DNA of 49,172 nucleotides, from the IMG/VR virus record IMGVR_UViG_3300011969_000002, positions 1 through 49,172 of that record; one strand, written 5' to 3'. The translations under genes were made by a program, and so were the position numbers. Below the pieces are notes generated by a model. That model was not told the origin of the DNA and ran no database searches. It saw only the letters and a program-made list of their open reading frames with translations. This document shows, piece by piece, positions 7,234 through 15,603 of this stretch. Numbering within the stretch: position 1 is the first letter of the stretch; each line of letters starts with the position of its first letter. The DNA is from a virus.

Positions 7234-7959
7234 CTAGGCGACCTTTGCGGGTGGGAAGCGTTTGGCGGCTTCCGCTGCGCCTTTGGCACCGAACGTGGTG
7301 CCAGCAGCGCGGGTCTTGGTGGGCCCGTTCGCCGGTTCGCCGTTAGGCTTGGGCACGGGCGGGGCGAAGAACGCCGGCGCGGCGGCCTTCACGATGTCGA
7401 TGGCGGCGGTGATCGCCGCGTCGTCAGCGTCGGCGGGCACGTCGACCAGGCGGACCGCCATGGCCAGCGCCGGGTTGGCCTTGCCGTCGACCTGCGGGGT
7501 GATCCCTGCGATGACCAGCGCCGTGGTGACCTTGGACGCGAGGATGGTCTGCGCTGCGGTCGCGGTCGCCGCGTCAGCTGCGGTCTTGGCGGCGGTCGCG
7601 GCGTCGGTGGCTTTCTGCGCCTCGGTCTTGGCGGCCTCTTGGGCTGCGGTGGCGGTGGCGATGAGGGCCTTGGCTTCGGCGACGGTCATGCCGAGCTCGG
7701 CGGCGACTTCGGCGGCGCCGGCACGTTTGCCTTTGGCGGCCTCAGCGGTGGCGATGCGGGTCAGGTCGTCCTGGGTGAACTTCTTGTCGGCCGCGGCCGC
7801 GGCCGCCGCCGCAGCAGCAGCAGCAGCAGCTTGGGCGGCTGCGTCGCCGCCTCCACCACCAGCGCCGCCGTCATCTTCGGGCGTGTTGCAGAGCATGCCA
7901 AAGGCCAGCCCGGCGAAGGGACTGTACTTGCCGTTGTACCGCTTCATGCCCTTGAGCAT
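7234..7959 (-). CDS. Scaffold protein
   Basis: 241 residues from ATG 7957-7959, which has GGAGG 6 bases upstream; an ATG at 8007 has no such site. Order of parts: basic N-terminus (MLKGMKRYNGKYSPF), Gly-rich stretch, a run of about 14 alanines, then a long Ala/Lys/Glu-rich helical region (FTQDDLTRIATAEAAK, AQEAAKTEAQKATDAAT) and a basic C-terminal end. This coiled-coil build and the place between portal and decoration genes are typical of scaffolds, which shape the prohead and leave. The poly-Ala is encoded by a GCN triplet run near 7795-7840. Confidence 0.75.
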   Translation of the reverse strand: MLKGMKRYNGKYSPFAGLAFGMLCNTPEDDGGAGGGGGDAAAQAAAAAAAAAAAAAADKKFTQDDLTRIATAEAAKGKRAGAAEVAAELGMTVAEAKALIATATAAQEAAKTEAQKATDAATAAKTAADAATATAAQTILASKVTTALVIAGITPQVDGKANPALAMAVRLVDVPADADDAAITAAIDIVKAAAPAFFAPPVPKPNGEPANGPTKTRAAGTTFGAKGAAEAAKRFPPAKVA

Positions 7960-8027
7960 GTTGCCTCCAAGATCGTTGTCGGTCTGCCCGTGCACGCCGG
8001 TGCGCATGCGGGGCTGTTCATTGGCTT

Positions 8028-8070
8028 ACGCTAGAGCGCGAGTGTGCTCCGTGGAGTGTGACACGCCACG
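8028..8070 (-). promoter_or_regulatory. 43-bp conserved upstream element, copy 2
   Basis: Matches 1514-1556 at 40 of 43 bases. On the minus strand it contains GTGGCGTGTCACACTCCAC, an almost perfect 19-bp dyad, then CGCGCTCTAGCGTAAG with TAGCGT as a possible -10. It lies in the 115-base gap between portal and scaffold, so transcription from it would drive scaffold, decoration and capsid, the highest-demand head genes. Confidence 0.65.
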
Positions 8071-8074
8071 CCGA

Positions 8075-9703
8075 TCATGCGACGGGCGGAACAGGTGGCA
8101 CCGGTGCGCCCAGGATGTGACCGCCGGCCAACGCCTCCGCCTCGATCAACGCCACCTCAGCGGCCGCGTCGTCGATCGGCAACCCGACCCGCGACAGCAT
8201 CCGCACCGCGGTAGCCGTACTGATCGCCCGGATCGGCAGCAGGTCCTTCACGGCCTCGATCGCCGCGGGCAGGTCCGCCGGTAACGCCGCACCCAGGTCA
8301 ATGGACAGGTCGGGTGTGGCCCCAGCGGGGATCTGGGTCGGGTCGTTGGCCTGAGTCAGGCGGACAGCGAACTTCAGCAGCAGCGGGTACTTCACTCCAC
8401 GGACGTTGCGCAGCTCACGCACCAGTGCGGACGTGGGGGCGAAGCCGAGCTCCAACGCATACCCCGACGGTGCCGCACCCACATCCGCGCGACCGAGCAG
8501 GACCAGGGCGAGACGGACGTTCGTGGCCAACGTCTCCATCAGCCGGTCACCGTGCTTGATCTGCGCATCCAGGCTCTTGGACGTGTCCAGCTGCGAGATG
8601 TTCGAGCCGGCTGGGGTGTTCCACTGCACGCCCGGCCCACCATCCAACGTCGGCGACCCGCCGCCGGTGACAATGGTGGCCGCAGGTGCGGACAGCTCCG
8701 AGCTAATCGCCAGGTCCGTGTCGCTGCCCATCAGGTCGTCCAGGATCATCGCGACCCGCAGCAGGGTCGAGCGCCCGAAGTGCCGCCCGCCCGGCTCGTC
8801 ATTGGGGACGTGGACCACGGGCATGAAGTCCACACCCAGGTCCACGGTCGCCTTGACCACGGTGACCGCTTCGCCGTCAGCGGGCAGGTTGTAGATGTTC
8901 CAGCCGACCTTGAGGCGGTCGGTGCGGACCTCGACGACGGTGAAGTCACACGTCCAGTCCCGGACCCCACCCCACGGCGCCGACACACCCTGGTCGAGTT
9001 TGCGCATCCGCCAGGTGTGCCTGACCAGGATGGTGTGGTTGTCGTCGTCTTCGCGCTCCCACGCCAGGTGCACCACGGGCGGGAAGTCGTCGTCGTCCCA
9101 CTCGGCGTACTCGGGCTTGTCTGCGGCCAGGAGGTCCGGGAAGTAGAAGCCCGGGTCGTAAACCTTCAGCCGGGGGCGTCCGGCGCGGGGGGACCAGCCC
9201 AGCACGTACACCCCGTCACCGTCGGTGATGGTCGTCTCTTCGCCGGTGAGGAGCTTGCCGACCAGGCGTTCCTTGGCGGCCCACGCTTCGAGCCAGTCTC
9301 TCACCTTGCCGGTGGCGGCGTTCTCGGTGTCACCTTCCTGAGTGGGGTCGACCACGACGATGGTCTGGTCCTCACCGAGCACCAGGGAGCGGGTCGCGTC
9401 GCAGATCAGCCCGGCATGGCCGTACTCACGCATCTTCGCAGCTTCGGACGGGTCCGAGCTGGAGGGCAGGTTCCCGAACGAGTCGAGCTCCAGGCCGCCT
9501 TGGACGCCCCACATGTTCGCCGGCAGGTAGTACCGCCTGACGTTGTCGACGTAGGCGGACAGGATCCGGTACGCGGTGAGCCGGCGGGCATCGACGTCGT
9601 CCACCCACGGCGCGACATTCAGCGGGCGCGTCCCGAGGTTCCCGTCACCGAGGTCTGCGATGTGCGAGAGCGGGGACCACTGGTCGTGAAGGAACGTGCG
9701 CAA
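8075..9703 (-). CDS. Portal protein
   Basis: 542 residues. Conserved actinophage portal pattern: N-terminal LNVAPWVDDVDARRLTAYRI, a middle strand region, HVPNDEPGGRHFGRSTLLRV, then DLMGSDTDLAISSEL and a C-terminal clip/helical part. It forms the dodecameric DNA channel at one head vertex. The start is TTG (9701-9703), supported by GGAGG 7 bases upstream; no ATG or GTG is better placed. Follows the large terminase, as expected. Confidence 0.85.
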   Translation of the reverse strand: MRTFLHDQWSPLSHIADLGDGNLGTRPLNVAPWVDDVDARRLTAYRILSAYVDNVRRYYLPANMWGVQGGLELDSFGNLPSSSDPSEAAKMREYGHAGLICDATRSLVLGEDQTIVVVDPTQEGDTENAATGKVRDWLEAWAAKERLVGKLLTGEETTITDGDGVYVLGWSPRAGRPRLKVYDPGFYFPDLLAADKPEYAEWDDDDFPPVVHLAWEREDDDNHTILVRHTWRMRKLDQGVSAPWGGVRDWTCDFTVVEVRTDRLKVGWNIYNLPADGEAVTVVKATVDLGVDFMPVVHVPNDEPGGRHFGRSTLLRVAMILDDLMGSDTDLAISSELSAPAATIVTGGGSPTLDGGPGVQWNTPAGSNISQLDTSKSLDAQIKHGDRLMETLATNVRLALVLLGRADVGAAPSGYALELGFAPTSALVRELRNVRGVKYPLLLKFAVRLTQANDPTQIPAGATPDLSIDLGAALPADLPAAIEAVKDLLPIRAISTATAVRMLSRVGLPIDDAAAEVALIEAEALAGGHILGAPVPPVPPVA

Positions 9704-9728
9704 GAGGGGCCTCCGTCGTCATTGTGCC

Positions 9729-9742
9729 GTGTGGCACGCCAC
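9729..9742. promoter_or_regulatory. GTGTGG dyad before the portal gene
   Basis: GTGTGGCACGCCAC in the 105-base gap between large terminase and portal: arms GTGG and CCAC around a CACG centre. Minus strand reads GTGGCGTGCCACACGGCAC. Same family as the sites at 3986, 16266, 19022 and 38015. Confidence 0.5.
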
Positions 9743-9808
9743 GAGAGACACCGTATCGGGCCAGTGTGGGAAAAGGGTCGCGCCACTTCAGCAACAGTTC
9801 TGCAACGC

Positions 9809-12334
9809 CTAGCGTCGACCAGCTGCACGGCGACGGGACGCAGCCTGCTGACGGGCGGCGCCGACCCCGGCGTCCGCATGCTTGGGCAGGAACAGCGCGG
9901 TCAGGGCGTGAACCAATGCGTCGATCCGGTCCGGGCTATCCCCCACACCGGTCCAGGCCGTCATCTGATCCTCAAGCGCCTGCAGCCGGTCGGTGCCGTC
10001 AGCTGCGTGGCGGACCTTGCCGACCTCGTAGATCGCAGCCACGGACTCGGCGCGGATCCGCTTGGACCTGTGGGCGTGGACCCGGGTGATCGGTGGGGCC
10101 AGGGGCGGCTGCCAAGACGGGTGCAGCTTGCGGTATGACGCGATCGCGGTCTGCCAAGAGGTTTGTAGGACGGTCAGGACCATCTCGCCGCCCTGGTTGT
10201 CCTCGATGACGATCCCTGTCGCGTTCCAGTCGAACACCGCGTGCCAGACCGCGACGCCCCACTCTGTGGGGGTTCCGCGCAAGGACCTGTCGTCGACCAC
10301 CCAGGCGGTGCCCTCGGTGTCCATCGCGGTCACCACGATGCCCGTCTCATCACTGGACGTCTTGGACGTGACGGCGGGGTCGACACCGACCAGGACCCGC
10401 GCCCACTGGTGCATGGAGTCGCCGGTGCGGCCGCGGAACGCGCTGATCCACGACTCCTGCCACACCGTGCCCTCAGCAGGGGTCGGCCGCTGCTGGTACA
10501 GGGCAGCCCACGTCCGGGCGGGTAGGGCGGCCTTGATCTTCTCCCACTGCGCCACGGTGCGCCGGCGCGCGCTGGCCATGAACTCCCCGAGTTGCCGGCC
10601 GAGCGGGTCGTCTGCCGGATCCAGGCACTCGGCTTGGGCGGGGATGCTGATGAGCTTCCACCGGTGCGCGTCCTCCTGGCTCAGGAGCCACCCGGCCAGG
10701 TCGTCCGGGTGCCACCTGGTCTGGATCAGGACGACAGGGGCGCCAGGGGCGAGACGCGTGGATCCAGTGTCGGTCCACCAGTCAATGACGTTCTGCCGGA
10801 TTGTGGGGGAGTCCGCATCAGCCCGGTCCTTGATCGGGTCGTCGATGATCAGCAAATCCACCGGGCGGCCGGTCAGTGCGCCACCGATGCCAGCGGTGTA
10901 CACGCCGCCTTCGTGGCCGTCGAGCTGCCACTCATGCTGTGCGGCGAGATCGTCACGGATTCGCAGGCCGAGAGCTTTGCCGTGCTGGGTGATGGTGTCC
11001 CGGACGGCGCGGCCCCAACGCCTGGCGATGTTGGACTCGTAGGAGATGATCGCGATGCGGGTGTCTGGGTTGCGGTGCAGCAGCCACAGCGGGAACCACC
11101 TGGAACACCGGAAGCTGTTGTGCGTGGGGATCATCTGCTCGCCCACGAGGTAGAGCCCATCCGTGCTCGCCACGGTGATGCACCGACCAGGGCGCGGCTC
11201 GACAGGCTCGACAGACACGATCGAGATGCGGCGGTGCTGCGCTGTTCCCTTGATCTTTCCGGCCTTGCGTGCCAGGCGGGCAGGGACCATCCCGTCACGG
11301 GGCGAGTACGTCACGATGTGGACCGGCAGCTTGCCGACGATCCCACTGCTTGACGTGCGAGGAGGAACGACGTGCTCACCGACCCGGTAGCCCAGCGACC
11401 TGATGAGTTGGGCCGTCTGCTTGGCTAGCAAAGTGTTCGTGTTGGCGAACAGAACCTGGCCACTGACGGCGATGCTGCCGTCTGAGTCGATGAGTCCGCA
11501 CAGGACGTCCCATCGGGTCTGGATGTCACCCCAGAGGTAGGCGTGCGGGATGTGCTTGTCGCCGGCGACGCCTGCGGCCTTCAGATCGGCCCAGAGCCCC
11601 ACGTAGTAGGTCGTGACGCAGCCAGTGGTGGGGTGGACCTGTCGAGATGACACCTTGTAGGGCAGGACGTAGTGGTCGTCCTCGTGATGGGTGACAGCGC
11701 CTTTGCTCGTCGAGCCGTCGCCGAGCCAAACCCCGAGCGTGTAGGGGTCCAGGGGGACGTCATCAGAGCGGCGTCCTTCGAGCGGCCCGCGGTCCGGGAG
11801 TTGCACGGTGAATCGGCCGTTGGTCTGTTGCAGTCGGCGAGCCGCGAGCGAGCGAGTCTCGACCGTCGTCCACTGACCACGCGCGCGGTCGAAGATGGTC
11901 CACTCGTGTGCCGGGTGAACGACCACAGAGCCACCCTCGCTGGTGGTGACCCGCATGCTGGCCTGGCCGTCGTGGCTGATGGCTGTGACCCGGATTGGGC
12001 GACCGGTGGGGTGGTAGACCCAGTCGCCGGGCTGTAGGTCGCCGTGTCGCCGGTATCCGTCAGGTGTGGGGACAACCTCGTTGTGATCGACCAGCTTGCC
12101 CTCCTGGGGGGGCATGCAGATGATGAGCCGCGCATCAGGAGTGGTCGCAGCTTCGACCAGTGCGGCGTCGATCAGGTCCAGCGCGGGGGTTTGGATGGTG
12201 CGGGGGTCGAGCTTGACGGCGAGGTCTCCGGGGGTTGCGTAGGCAGCCCGCCAGTTCGGGTCGAACATGCGGGCTGCGGCTTCGAGGAATCCTGTGCTCA
12301 GGGCTACTCCAGCCGGGTCATGACGCGTCCCCAA
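9809..12334 (-). CDS. Large terminase subunit interrupted by an intein
   Basis: 841 codons. N-extein 1-80 ends in the Walker A motif PPQEGK; the intein occupies 81-406; the C-extein restarts with Ser407, completing PPQEGKS. Walker B is VDLLIIDD (about 492-499). The C-extein then has the nuclease region of TerL proteins, with VGVDPAVTS and VIEDNQGGEM as likely metal-binding segments. The enzyme drives DNA into the prohead and cuts it. The listed start is TTG (12332-12334) with a weak ribosome site, overlapping the methyltransferase gene by 17 bases; a start further in cannot be excluded. Without intein the protein is about 515 residues, normal for TerL. Confidence 0.9.
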   Translation of the reverse strand: MGTRHDPAGVALSTGFLEAAARMFDPNWRAAYATPGDLAVKLDPRTIQTPALDLIDAALVEAATTPDARLIICMPPQEGKLVDHNEVVPTPDGYRRHGDLQPGDWVYHPTGRPIRVTAISHDGQASMRVTTSEGGSVVVHPAHEWTIFDRARGQWTTVETRSLAARRLQQTNGRFTVQLPDRGPLEGRRSDDVPLDPYTLGVWLGDGSTSKGAVTHHEDDHYVLPYKVSSRQVHPTTGCVTTYYVGLWADLKAAGVAGDKHIPHAYLWGDIQTRWDVLCGLIDSDGSIAVSGQVLFANTNTLLAKQTAQLIRSLGYRVGEHVVPPRTSSSGIVGKLPVHIVTYSPRDGMVPARLARKAGKIKGTAQHRRISIVSVEPVEPRPGRCITVASTDGLYLVGEQMIPTHNSFRCSRWFPLWLLHRNPDTRIAIISYESNIARRWGRAVRDTITQHGKALGLRIRDDLAAQHEWQLDGHEGGVYTAGIGGALTGRPVDLLIIDDPIKDRADADSPTIRQNVIDWWTDTGSTRLAPGAPVVLIQTRWHPDDLAGWLLSQEDAHRWKLISIPAQAECLDPADDPLGRQLGEFMASARRRTVAQWEKIKAALPARTWAALYQQRPTPAEGTVWQESWISAFRGRTGDSMHQWARVLVGVDPAVTSKTSSDETGIVVTAMDTEGTAWVVDDRSLRGTPTEWGVAVWHAVFDWNATGIVIEDNQGGEMVLTVLQTSWQTAIASYRKLHPSWQPPLAPPITRVHAHRSKRIRAESVAAIYEVGKVRHAADGTDRLQALEDQMTAWTGVGDSPDRIDALVHALTALFLPKHADAGVGAARQQAASRRRAAGRR
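11117..12094 (-). other. Class 3-type intein with LAGLIDADG endonuclease, in the TerL P-loop
   Basis: 326 residues between Lys80 and Ser407 of TerL. The first residue is Leu, not Cys/Ser. Instead the class 3 signature is present: Trp145 in HPAHEW (block B), Cys385 in GRCITV (block F) and Thr404 in the C-terminal PTHN (block G). Class 3 inteins start splicing from the block F Cys. A homing endonuclease core is visible: LGVWLGDGS (200-208) and LCGLIDSDG (278-286). The known intein of mycobacteriophage Bethlehem terminase is also class 3. Boundaries follow from restoring the P-loop. Confidence 0.88.
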
Positions 12335-13319
12335 GGTCCAGACCAGGTTGCGCCAGCCGTGTCCGCAGACTCAGGTCGAGGTACTCGGCGTTGAGGTCGA
12401 TGCCGACGTACTTGCGGCCGTGGCGGGCTGCTGCGAGGCCCGTAGTGCCCGAGCCGCTGAACGGGTCGAGGACCGTGCCGCCCGGCTTACAACCGGCTTG
12501 GATGGCCCGCTCTGCCAGGGTTCGTGGCATGACGGCGAAGTGCGCGTCGGGGAATGGTTGCGTGGGGATTGACCAGACGTCGCCGGGGTTTCTCCCCTTG
12601 GCGTCATAGATGTCATCGTGCCGAGTGCCAGTAGGTGAGAGGTTCGCGGACGACGCCTTGCCGTAGGTGGCACCTCTACGCCTACCGACGTCGGGTGACT
12701 TGCCACCGAACACCAGACCCTCGGTCAGCGCCTCGGGTCGGATCAGGGTTGCGCGGATGGGGTCGAGGTCGAACCAATATCGCGGTGACTTGGCGAACAG
12801 GAACAGGTGCTCATGCTTGGTCGAGAGCCGATCGGTCACGCTCTCAGGCATGGCGTTCGGCTTGGCCCAGATGATGTCGTTGCGGAGCGTCCATCCGTCG
12901 TCTTGCAGCGCGAAAACCGTCCTCCATGGCATCCCAAGCAGGCTCTTTGGGGGAAGGTTGGCGCGGCGGCCGACGATGCCCGGTGTCATCCCGGCCTGTC
13001 TGCGTCCTTGCAGGGTGCTGGTTACATTGGGATCGGTGTGACCGTTCGACGAGACGTAGGAGTCTCCGAGGTTGAGCCAGAGCGTCCCGTCGTCGGCGAG
13101 CACACGACGCACCTGAGCGAACCGCGCTCGCAGGTTCTCCACGTACTCGGCGGGTGAGGCTTCGAGCCCGAGCTGACCGTCGACGCCGTAGTCACGCAGC
13201 CCGAAGTAGGGGGGGCTCGTCACGCAGCAGTTGACCGAGGCGTCCGGCAGCGACGTCAGGACCGTCAGTGCGTCACCGTGGTACAGCGTCACGGATTCGT
13301 CCGCGTAGTAGGGCTTCAC
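12318..13319 (-). CDS. DNA methyltransferase (N4-C or N6-A, beta-type motif order)
   Basis: 333 residues, GTG start overlapping the small terminase stop (GTGA). Motif IV TSPPYFGLRDYG lies near residue 34 and the AdoMet-binding motif I DPFSGSGTTG near 285, so the order is IV before I, the beta class. SPPY fits amino-methyltransferases acting on adenine or N4 of cytosine. No partner restriction gene is visible, so it is an orphan, probably protecting phage DNA from host enzymes or marking DNA for packaging. It is embedded between the two terminase genes with overlaps on both sides. Confidence 0.85.
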   Translation of the reverse strand: MKPYYADESVTLYHGDALTVLTSLPDASVNCCVTSPPYFGLRDYGVDGQLGLEASPAEYVENLRARFAQVRRVLADDGTLWLNLGDSYVSSNGHTDPNVTSTLQGRRQAGMTPGIVGRRANLPPKSLLGMPWRTVFALQDDGWTLRNDIIWAKPNAMPESVTDRLSTKHEHLFLFAKSPRYWFDLDPIRATLIRPEALTEGLVFGGKSPDVGRRRGATYGKASSANLSPTGTRHDDIYDAKGRNPGDVWSIPTQPFPDAHFAVMPRTLAERAIQAGCKPGGTVLDPFSGSGTTGLAAARHGRKYVGIDLNAEYLDLSLRTRLAQPGLDLGDAS

Positions 13320-14053
13320 GCTGCTCCTCCTGCGATGGCGCGAAGATGACGGGGCACGATGCTGGCAACCTGGGAGAGCTGCTCAGGGGACAGGTTCAGG
13401 TCGTCGAGGATCCGCCGGATCGCCTCAGCGACCAGGGCGCCCTGCTGCTCAGCCAACTGGACGCGGCGTTCCTCGATGCCGGCCCGGATCGCTTCGGAGC
13501 AGACTTTGATCAGGCGGTCGCGTTCGCGGGAGTAGAGCTCGTACCAGGCGTTGGGTCCGGCGCGTTGGACGGTGGTGTTACCCCAGTCGTCGCCACCTGT
13601 CTTGTTCTTGTGTTCAGTGGTGCCCCAGACCAGAGCATGGCCGCGCTGGATGGTCGCCGGCTCGCCATCTTCGTCGATGACGAGGGTCTGGGAGTCCTGG
13701 TCTTCGAGGTCCTGGACCTTGGTCCGCAACCACTGGACGTGCACATACGTCCAGGTCACCTCTTCGAGGAGCGCTTCGGTGGGGGAGATGTTCAGGCCGT
13801 CGAAGCGGACCCCGAGGGTCTTGCAGGCGCGGATCTTCGCAGCGTCAGCCTCTTGCTGGGCTATCGCCTTGGCAGCCTTCCTCTTGGCGTCGACAGCTCG
13901 TCCGCCGTGGGTGGCGCACACCTTCTGGCCGCGCATCGCGGGTCGGCCGCAGGGCAGGTGGCGGTTGTTGTGTGCGACGCATTTGGGGTGGGTGAGGTCG
14001 CATTTGGTGCAGGTGCCGTCGGGGCGGAGTTTCGCGCGGGGTTTCCTGGGCAT
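13316..14053 (-). CDS. Small terminase subunit-like protein
   Basis: 245 residues from ATG 14051-14053 (MPRKPRAKLRPDGTCTKCD). The N-terminus has a Cys/His cluster (CTKCDLTHPKCVAH, then a CATHGG segment), followed by a helical region (AAKAIAQQEADAAKIRACKT) and LLEEVTWTYVHVQWLRTKVQ, as in actinophage small terminases. It would recognise phage DNA and load TerL. The start overlaps the DUF5131 stop (TGATG) and the end overlaps the methyltransferase start. Confidence 0.7.
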   Translation of the reverse strand: MPRKPRAKLRPDGTCTKCDLTHPKCVAHNNRHLPCGRPAMRGQKVCATHGGRAVDAKRKAAKAIAQQEADAAKIRACKTLGVRFDGLNISPTEALLEEVTWTYVHVQWLRTKVQDLEDQDSQTLVIDEDGEPATIQRGHALVWGTTEHKNKTGGDDWGNTTVQRAGPNAWYELYSRERDRLIKVCSEAIRAGIEERRVQLAEQQGALVAEAIRRILDDLNLSPEQLSQVASIVPRHLRAIAGGAA

Positions 14054-14952
14054 CAGGGGGTCCTTGGTTGCGTTGGGTACTCGTCCCAGGTGCGCCCGTC
14101 GAGGGTGCGCCCGTTGGCCTTCGGTGTCCGGCCGCCCCATTGCTTGAACAGGAACGAGATACCGGCTGCCGCGCTCTGGTCACGGATGTCGCGCACCCAC
14201 TTGTGCTCCATCGGGCGGGCGTGCGCGCCTGACTCACCGCCTGCGACGATCCAGTCAATCGACGAGCAGTGTCGACAGCGAGAGACGCCATGACCGGCGC
14301 ACACGGGTTCACCGGACCCGTCGTCGTACTGCGGACCGAAGTCCGGCAGCCAGTGGTTCTGCCCGTCGTCGTTTGAGTGCAGGTCGAGTGGCCCTAGTAG
14401 GGGTTCGGCGCTGACCCAACGCACGGCGGCCGGAGTGTCGAGCAGGGCTGGGATGCGCAGGTCAGCGGCGTCCTGGTCCTCGGCGCTGACGCCGAGCCAC
14501 AGGTTCGGGAGCGGCCACCAGTTGGGGTCGAGAGGCGTCCACCCGCCGCCCACCCAATGCGCGAGAACAGCAGGTGGGAACTCCTCGGACGACAGTAGTG
14601 ACCGCATCCGCCCATGCCGCTTCGTGAGCAGTTGGAAGGTGTGCTCCGGGCACGCGGCCATGACGGCAAACACGCGGGCTATGAAATCGTCTGGCACGTC
14701 CTTGTGGAACAGGTCGGACAGGCTGTTGACGAAGATGCGGCGTGGTTTGCGCCACCGCAAAGGTTGGGTCAGGAAACGGTCAGACCGCAGGTTGACGATA
14801 TCGAACGTCGTGGGGAACGCCGGTGACGTGCCGGCGAAGCGGTTGACCAGAGTCTCGGCGTAGCAGTGGTCGCAGCCGGCGCTGACCTTGGTGCATCCGA
14901 CAGTCGGATTCCATGTCGCGTCCGTCCACTCAATCCCACTCTTATCGCTCAT
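14053..14952 (-). CDS. DUF5131 (phage Gp37/Gp68) family protein
   Basis: 299 residues starting MSDKSGIEWTDATWNPTVGC. Family hallmarks are GCTKVSAGCDHCYAE (three Cys in C-x6-C-x2-C), VSAEPLLGPLDL and DWIVAGGESGAHARPM. The Cys cluster recalls radical-SAM iron-sulfur binding, but the biochemical role is not established. A second Cys group (CAGHGVSRCRHC) is inserted before the GGESG motif. Common in phages of many hosts; here coupled to the terminase genes. Start chosen because of the TGATG overlap with the gene before. Confidence 0.85.
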   Translation of the reverse strand: MSDKSGIEWTDATWNPTVGCTKVSAGCDHCYAETLVNRFAGTSPAFPTTFDIVNLRSDRFLTQPLRWRKPRRIFVNSLSDLFHKDVPDDFIARVFAVMAACPEHTFQLLTKRHGRMRSLLSSEEFPPAVLAHWVGGGWTPLDPNWWPLPNLWLGVSAEDQDAADLRIPALLDTPAAVRWVSAEPLLGPLDLHSNDDGQNHWLPDFGPQYDDGSGEPVCAGHGVSRCRHCSSIDWIVAGGESGAHARPMEHKWVRDIRDQSAAAGISFLFKQWGGRTPKANGRTLDGRTWDEYPTQPRTP

Positions 14953-15215
14953 CAGTCGTCGCCCCGTTCGAGGAGCGCGTCGTCGGCCCGGTCTTGTTCG
15001 CAACCCACGTTGGCGCACCCTTGCTGGTGGCATTCCTCGTGTGCGGGTCCGTCACCACAGTCGGCGACGTCGTCGTGTTTGGTGCAGACGACACCGTCGC
15101 AGAGGTGGCAGGACAGCCGGCCGTCACACGGTTCGCCTTCGGGGCAGTGGGTGCCGGGGTCGTCGGCCCATTCGAGGGTGAGTGGCGGTTCCAGAGACAG
15201 GTCGTAGAGGCTCAT
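14952..15215 (-). CDS. Small Cys-rich protein
   Basis: 87 residues starting MSLYDLSLEPPLTLEWADDP. Seven or more Cys (HCPEGEPCDGRLSCHLCDGV, then CADCGD-like and HQQGCANVGCEQ) point to one or two zinc sites. ATG 15213-15215 overlaps the stop of the upstream gene by 4 bases. Function unknown. Confidence 0.6.
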   Translation of the reverse strand: MSLYDLSLEPPLTLEWADDPGTHCPEGEPCDGRLSCHLCDGVVCTKHDDVADCGDGPAHEECHQQGCANVGCEQDRADDALLERGDD

Positions 15216-15403
15216 GCCGCTGCGCCTCGACGGATGCCGTTGGTCCAGGTCCCGGCCTGGTTGACGACGGTCCCGCATGTGCAGCGCAGCCAGTCGCAGG
15301 CCAGGTTGGTGTCGGGGCAGTGGGGTTTGCCGGTGTCGGCGAGGAGGTGGTGGCAGTCGGGGCAGCGGGGCGGGAACTGACGCTCCGGCTTCGGGGTGGT
15401 CAT
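15212..15403 (-). CDS. Small zinc-ribbon-like protein
   Basis: 63 residues (MTTPKPERQFPPRCPDCHHL...). Two Cys pairs: RCPDCHH and CDWLRCTCG. ATG 15401-15403 overlaps the upstream stop (ATGA) and its own stop overlaps the next start, so the frame is supported by coupling. No function assigned. Confidence 0.6.
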   Translation of the reverse strand: MTTPKPERQFPPRCPDCHHLLADTGKPHCPDTNLACDWLRCTCGTVVNQAGTWTNGIRRGAAA

Positions 15404-15603
15404 CGCAGGCATCCCTTGCACGTGGGGAGGTCGAGCGCACGGTCGGTCTCGTCCTGGGTGCCAGTGCCGTGCCATGGGGATGCCCAGGACGAGCTCAGTC
15501 CACACTCGGCCTCGCTACAGTCGTTTGGGCTCTTCAGTGGGTCCAGGATGTGTGCGACGCGGCCCCGAGGCAGGAAGACGCGGGTGCCATCCAAGGGGGT
15601 CAT
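15400..15603 (-). CDS. Small protein of unknown function
   Basis: 67 residues (MTPLDGTRVFLPRGRVAHIL...). Cys/His residues near the C-terminus (ECGL, LPTCKGCLR) may bind metal. ATG 15601-15603 overlaps the stop before it. Part of a chain of six short coupled genes. Confidence 0.55.
   Translation of the reverse strand: MTPLDGTRVFLPRGRVAHILDPLKSPNDCSEAECGLSSSWASPWHGTGTQDETDRALDLPTCKGCLR

Noticed and set aside
8552-10138. A 528-codon open frame on the plus strand opposite portal and terminase
   Set aside because: Antisense shadow of the portal and TerL genes; Gly/Arg/Asp-rich without any recognisable domain.
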